DNA from: Enterococcus_D entomosocium
Lineage (GTDB): Bacteria > Bacillota > Bacilli > Lactobacillales > Enterococcaceae
Length of the DNA stretch: 64,000 nt
Strand: one strand, 5' to 3'
Assembly (NCBI RefSeq): GCF_030441895.1
Contig: NZ_JARJAS010000021.1
The notes below the pieces were generated by a model that saw only the letters and a list, made by a program, of their open reading frames with translations, did no database searches and was not told where the DNA came from. Positions 60,598-64,000 of this stretch are shown piece by piece. The translations under genes and the position numbers were made by a program. Positions within the stretch are counted from its first letter, which is position 1. Each line of letters opens with the position of its first letter.

Positions 60598-61908
60598 ATG
60601 AGTGAATCAAAATCTATCATCAATGATCGAATAATGCCTGTAATGGGGAAAATTAGTCAGATAAAAGCGATTCGAGCGATTCAATATGGGGCGATGTCTA
60701 CCATGCCATTGACATTGGGGGTCAGTCTGATAGCTATTTTAGTCAATCTGCCCGTTGAGCCTTGGTTGGCTTGGTTAGCGCAAACTGGGATCGATGAACA
60801 TATGCGTGCCACTATCAAGGTGACAATGGAAATTACTGCGTTGTATATGACGTTTATGATTGGTTATCATAATGCCAATGAAAGAAATTCAAGTCCTGTG
60901 ACCGGTGGGATATTATCTTTGGCCTCGTTTTTCGTTTTGATGCCGCAAGTGATTCCCTATGATGGGGGCGAAGTAGCCGGACTAAATTTTGACTATATCG
61001 GCAGTAATGGTATTTTCGGCGGGATGATCGTAGCGCTATTGGTGTCTAGTCTATATTGTGTATTGGACAAAAAAGGCTTGGTCGTTAAACTGCCAAACTC
61101 GGTGCCGCCAATGGTTGCCCAGTCGCTTTCGCCGACCTTTATTGCCATTATTATATTTGTACTTGTTTGCTTAGCTCGCATCGGCTTTAGTCTAACTGCG
61201 TGGGGCGATTATTTTGATTTTATCAATGGCGTGGTCGGAGCACCGATTATGAACTTGGGGGCAACACCGATTTCGGCGATTATTTTTATGATCACTATTT
61301 CGATCTTCTGGTTTTTTGGGATCCATCCCAATACGATCCTCAGTATTTACTTGCCGGTTTTAATGGCTACAGGGGTTGCCAATTTAACGGCGTTTATGGA
61401 GGGAGAACCGATGCCGCATTTGGCATTTTCAGCGGTGATGGCTTTTTATGCACTTGGAGGTGCGGGCAATACCTTAGGAATCTCGTTGCTGATTCCCTTT
61501 ATTTCGAAATCACAGCGCTATAAAACTCTTGGGAAACTCAGCTTGGCACCAGCGATCTTTAACATCAATGAGCCATTAGTGTTTGGTTTGCCACTGATGT
61601 TGAATCCGATCTTCTTTATTCCGATGGTCAGTACTTCTTTGGTGAATGGGATTATAGGGATCATCGGCTACAATCTTGGGGTGTATGACACACTGAATCC
61701 TTCGATCTCACTGCCTTGGATCATGCCAGCCTTCATTGGACCGATCTTGACCATCGGGATCAAAGGTGTGATTGCGGTAGTCATTGCGATTTGTATCAAT
61801 GGGTTGATCTACTTGCCGTTTTTCTTAAAAGCCGACAAGCTGGCATTGGCGGAAGAGCAAGCGCTTGAAGATGAGGTTATGGCAGAGAAAGTCACAGAGG
61901 CGGTCTAA
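60598..61908 (+). CDS. PTS sugar transporter EIIC (lactose/cellobiose family)
   Basis: A 436-residue permease with about ten membrane helices, starting at ATG 60598 with GGGAGG upstream; the longer frame is rejected. The conserved IIC part is FGIHPNTILSIYLPVL and the substrate-loop region is APAIFNINEPLVFGLPLMLNP, diagnostic for the cellobiose/lactose group. It imports and, with EIIA and EIIB, phosphorylates a beta-glucoside or similar disaccharide. No EIIA or EIIB gene is in the window; they may be encoded downstream or elsewhere. It is followed after 27 bases by a GH1 gene. Confidence 0.92.
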   Translation: MSESKSIINDRIMPVMGKISQIKAIRAIQYGAMSTMPLTLGVSLIAILVNLPVEPWLAWLAQTGIDEHMRATIKVTMEITALYMTFMIGYHNANERNSSPVTGGILSLASFFVLMPQVIPYDGGEVAGLNFDYIGSNGIFGGMIVALLVSSLYCVLDKKGLVVKLPNSVPPMVAQSLSPTFIAIIIFVLVCLARIGFSLTAWGDYFDFINGVVGAPIMNLGATPISAIIFMITISIFWFFGIHPNTILSIYLPVLMATGVANLTAFMEGEPMPHLAFSAVMAFYALGGAGNTLGISLLIPFISKSQRYKTLGKLSLAPAIFNINEPLVFGLPLMLNPIFFIPMVSTSLVNGIIGIIGYNLGVYDTLNPSISLPWIMPAFIGPILTIGIKGVIAVVIAICINGLIYLPFFLKADKLALAEEQALEDEVMAEKVTEAV

Positions 61909-61935
61909 AGAAAGACAGGAGGATCAGTCAATAAC

Positions 61936-63408
61936 ATGAGTTTACCAGAAGGATTTTTATGGGGCGGCGCTACCGCCGCCAATCAATATGAGGGGGGCTT
62001 TGATCAAGGAGGCAGAGGACTATCTACATTGGATATTGTTACCAGCGGCAGTCAGGAACAGCCCCGTCAACTTACTGTGAAAGATGCGCAAGGCAAAATC
62101 CGCAACATTTCTATGTATGAAGGAATGCCAGCGGATTGCCAAGGATACTTAGACGAAAATCAGTATTATCCTAGCCATCGCGCCACAGATTTTTACCATC
62201 ATTGGCAAGAAGACATTGCTTTATTTGCTGAACAAGGCTACAAGGCTTATCGGATGTCGATCAGCTGGACACGGATTTTTCCTGATGGAACGAAAGAATC
62301 GCTTAATGAAGAAGGAATTCTCTTCTATGAAAGGATCTTCAATGAACTGCTCAAATACGGCATTGAACCAATCGTTACCTTAAATCATTTTGATATGCCG
62401 CTGGCTTTAGCTGAAAGTCGTGAAGGATGGCTGGATCGGCGTACGATTGAAGATTTTCTGGACTATGCGGTTTTGCTGTTCGATCGTTTTAAAGAGCAAG
62501 TGAAGTACTGGATCACCTTCAATGAAATCAATTTTTTGAATGGCTATGTTTTTTTAGGGATCAAAGGAAAAGACTTAGGAAAAAGGGCGCAAGCATTGCA
62601 TCATGTCTTTCTTGCTAGTGCCCGCTGCGTGATTGAAGGCAAAAAAATCAATCCCGATTTTCAAATTGGAATGATGCTTGCCAGTGCTGGTATGTACCCA
62701 GAAACCTGTAATCCAAACGACAGTATGCGGGAAATCGAAGTTTCTAGAATGTTCAAATATCTGTATAGTGATGTCCAATGCCGTGGGTATTACCCTGAAT
62801 ATGCCTTGAAGGAGTATGAACGAAACGGCTGGCAGCTGGTCATGGAATCAGATGATCTTGATCTTTTACGCGTAGGGACGGTCGATTTTCTTTCTTTTAG
62901 TTACTACAATTCAGCGGTCATCTCCACAAAAGAACAAGAAAAAACGAGCCGCGGCAATATGATGGAAGCGGTAAAGAATCCCTACTTAGAGGAATCGGAG
63001 TGGGGGTGGCCGATTGATCCGACAGGTTTGCGGATCGTATTGAACCAATTGTATGATCGCTACCAGCTGCCGTTGTTTATTGTAGAAAACGGCTTAGGCG
63101 CACTTGACACTTTTAACGAACAAAACGAGATCATCGATGATGCGCGTATCGCTTACCTCAGCGCCCATATTGAGCAGATGATCAAAGCGGTTGTACATGA
63201 TGGCGTGAAACTACTGGGCTATACACCGTGGGGCTGTATTGATATCATATCTGCAGGAACAGGGGAAATGAAAAAACGTTATGGGTTCATTTATGTAGAC
63301 TTGGATGATGCTGGAAAAGGGACTTTTGCCCGCAAAAAGAAAAAATCTTTTTACTGGTACAAAAAAGTGATTGAGTCTAATGGCACCTCGATCCAAGCAA
63401 AGTCTTGA
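61936..63408 (+). CDS. 6-phospho-beta-glucosidase / GH1 glycoside hydrolase
   Basis: A 490-residue GH1 enzyme. It opens LPEGFLWGGATAANQYEG as typical, Glu197 in TFNEIN is the acid/base and Glu384 in IVENGLG is the nucleophile. The phosphate-binding lysine/serine region near the end (KKRYGFIYVDLDD) fits 6-phospho-glycosidases. It hydrolyses the phosphorylated disaccharide delivered by the PTS in the cytoplasm. AGGAGGATCAGTC precedes the ATG. It is co-transcribed with the EIIC gene. Confidence 0.94.
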   Translation: MSLPEGFLWGGATAANQYEGGFDQGGRGLSTLDIVTSGSQEQPRQLTVKDAQGKIRNISMYEGMPADCQGYLDENQYYPSHRATDFYHHWQEDIALFAEQGYKAYRMSISWTRIFPDGTKESLNEEGILFYERIFNELLKYGIEPIVTLNHFDMPLALAESREGWLDRRTIEDFLDYAVLLFDRFKEQVKYWITFNEINFLNGYVFLGIKGKDLGKRAQALHHVFLASARCVIEGKKINPDFQIGMMLASAGMYPETCNPNDSMREIEVSRMFKYLYSDVQCRGYYPEYALKEYERNGWQLVMESDDLDLLRVGTVDFLSFSYYNSAVISTKEQEKTSRGNMMEAVKNPYLEESEWGWPIDPTGLRIVLNQLYDRYQLPLFIVENGLGALDTFNEQNEIIDDARIAYLSAHIEQMIKAVVHDGVKLLGYTPWGCIDIISAGTGEMKKRYGFIYVDLDDAGKGTFARKKKKSFYWYKKVIESNGTSIQAKS

Positions 63409-63427
63409 TTCAACCTGGAGGTTTTTT

Positions 63428-64000
63428 ATGACAAAGACAGAGACTGATACACCTACCCAGATTACGTATTCCGTCCATTGCCAAAGATACGATTGGGGAC
63501 CGGCAAACCATAAAATTGTGATTGATTTTGGACAAGTGATCGATGAGCAAGTAGATGCCTCGTTTTTTGAAGTACTAGGAGAAAAAGAAGGCTTTGATTG
63601 GTCGACGAAAATACCAAAGCAGATAAAAGGCAAGATCGAACTCAAAGAGGCTTATTTATCTGATTCGACAGGACAAAAGCAACCCGTCGATCTGCCGACG
63701 ACGTGCGTTACATTGGCGTTGCAGGTTCATCCCGATGCCCCGTTGACATCACCCTTTGTCTTTAATCCACAGTTGTTTTTGAATCAAAAGCGACAGACGA
63801 TGTATACGATCACGCTAAAGAAGCCTCTGTGTATTAATGGTTCTTCTTTGAACGAGCTCGTTTTGACGAACCAACAGTTTGAAGAAACCGTTTATGAAGG
63901 GACCGAGCAATTTCTGCAAAAAGAATTTTTTTATGAAGATGCTGAGTTTGGTGAGATCACTTTACACCATGCACTTTTTGAACCGAAGGAAAAAGGGAAG
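63428..64000 (+). CDS. Probable esterase/alpha-beta hydrolase, N-terminal part (3' partial)
   Basis: ATG 63428 with GGAGG upstream opens a frame that runs to the right edge (191 codons) without a stop. The visible part is beta-rich and looks like the Ig-like N-terminal domain found before a catalytic alpha/beta-hydrolase domain (ITYSVHCQRYDWGPANHKIV, then QVIDEQVDASFFEV). The hydrolase motif is not yet reached, so the function is inferred. It follows the GH1 gene by 19 bases, so it may deacylate the sugar substrate of the same operon. Confidence 0.6.
   Translation, partial: MTKTETDTPTQITYSVHCQRYDWGPANHKIVIDFGQVIDEQVDASFFEVLGEKEGFDWSTKIPKQIKGKIELKEAYLSDSTGQKQPVDLPTTCVTLALQVHPDAPLTSPFVFNPQLFLNQKRQTMYTITLKKPLCINGSSLNELVLTNQQFEETVYEGTEQFLQKEFFYEDAEFGEITLHHALFEPKEKGK

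Noticed and set aside
1..64000. rRNA, tRNA and T-box elements
   Set aside because: No clover-leaf with conserved GGTTCRA loop, no rRNA core sequence and no T-box sequence was recognised on reading both strands; a covariance-model search could still find a diverged one.

Overview
The window reads as a low-GC Gram-positive chromosome, most likely Enterococcus. The evidence is a WxL/DUF916 surface-protein operon, LPxTG-type and MucBP adhesins, Rgg- and Mga-type regulators, a gadC-gadB acid-resistance pair and ISL3-type transposase remains. I cannot fix the species. I saw no rRNA, tRNA or CRISPR. The first ~23 kb look AT-richer and more accessory than the region after ~24 kb (judged by eye, not computed).

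Layout. 0-4 kb: end of a probable Rgg-like regulator, a C39-peptidase ABC exporter and its HlyD-type partner (a bacteriocin/peptide export unit with no precursor gene in view). 4-6.5 kb: a sortase-anchored protein with three 189-bp repeats, a 16-residue hydrophobic peptide ORF and an Rgg-type regulator just after it (candidate SHP/Rgg quorum-sensing pair). 7-11.4 kb: a secreted coiled-coil protein, small unknown ORFs and a leucine-rich/MucBP adhesin. 11.9-16.2 kb: an AI-2E family permease and a MarR plus UvrA-like ATPase operon. 16.6-21.1 kb: an island of small secreted prepro-type proteins, two-TM small proteins, a membrane-tethered XRE regulator and a DUF5626-like gene cut by an in-frame stop. 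Two promoters in this island carry the same three-site GTTTAC operator. I regard it as the best candidate for an undescribed system. 22-23.5 kb: a frameshifted ISL3-type transposase.

23.7-29.4 kb: MarR with a perfect palindromic operator, a B3/B4-domain protein, a P2-type cation ATPase behind a terminator-like leader hairpin, an XRE/TM regulator and decayed mini-ORFs. 29.4-35.3 kb: a metabolic/redox cluster (MDR dehydrogenase, MRJP/Yellow-like propeller, PEBP protein, HhH-GPD glycosylase, HxlR regulator, acetolactate synthase). Its two outward promoters share a 24-bp motif. 35.8-41.1 kb: CPBP protease, MerR plus aldo-keto reductase, GNAT and amine oxidase.

41.4-48.7 kb: a frameshifted Mga-like regulator divergent from a four-gene WxL operon (small LPxTG-like protein, WxL protein, DUF916-type protein, 1,034-residue beta-helix WxL protein). 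48.7-50.1 kb: debris. 50.2-55.7 kb: lipoprotein, gadC, gadB and an Mga-like regulator. 55.7-60.1 kb: YxeA-like protein with an extended tail, photolyase, cardiolipin synthase. 60.5-64 kb: PTS IIC, GH1 6-phospho-beta-glycosidase and the start of a probable esterase, running off the window edge. Several genes are broken by single-base changes, some in homopolymers, so either real decay or sequencing error should be considered.
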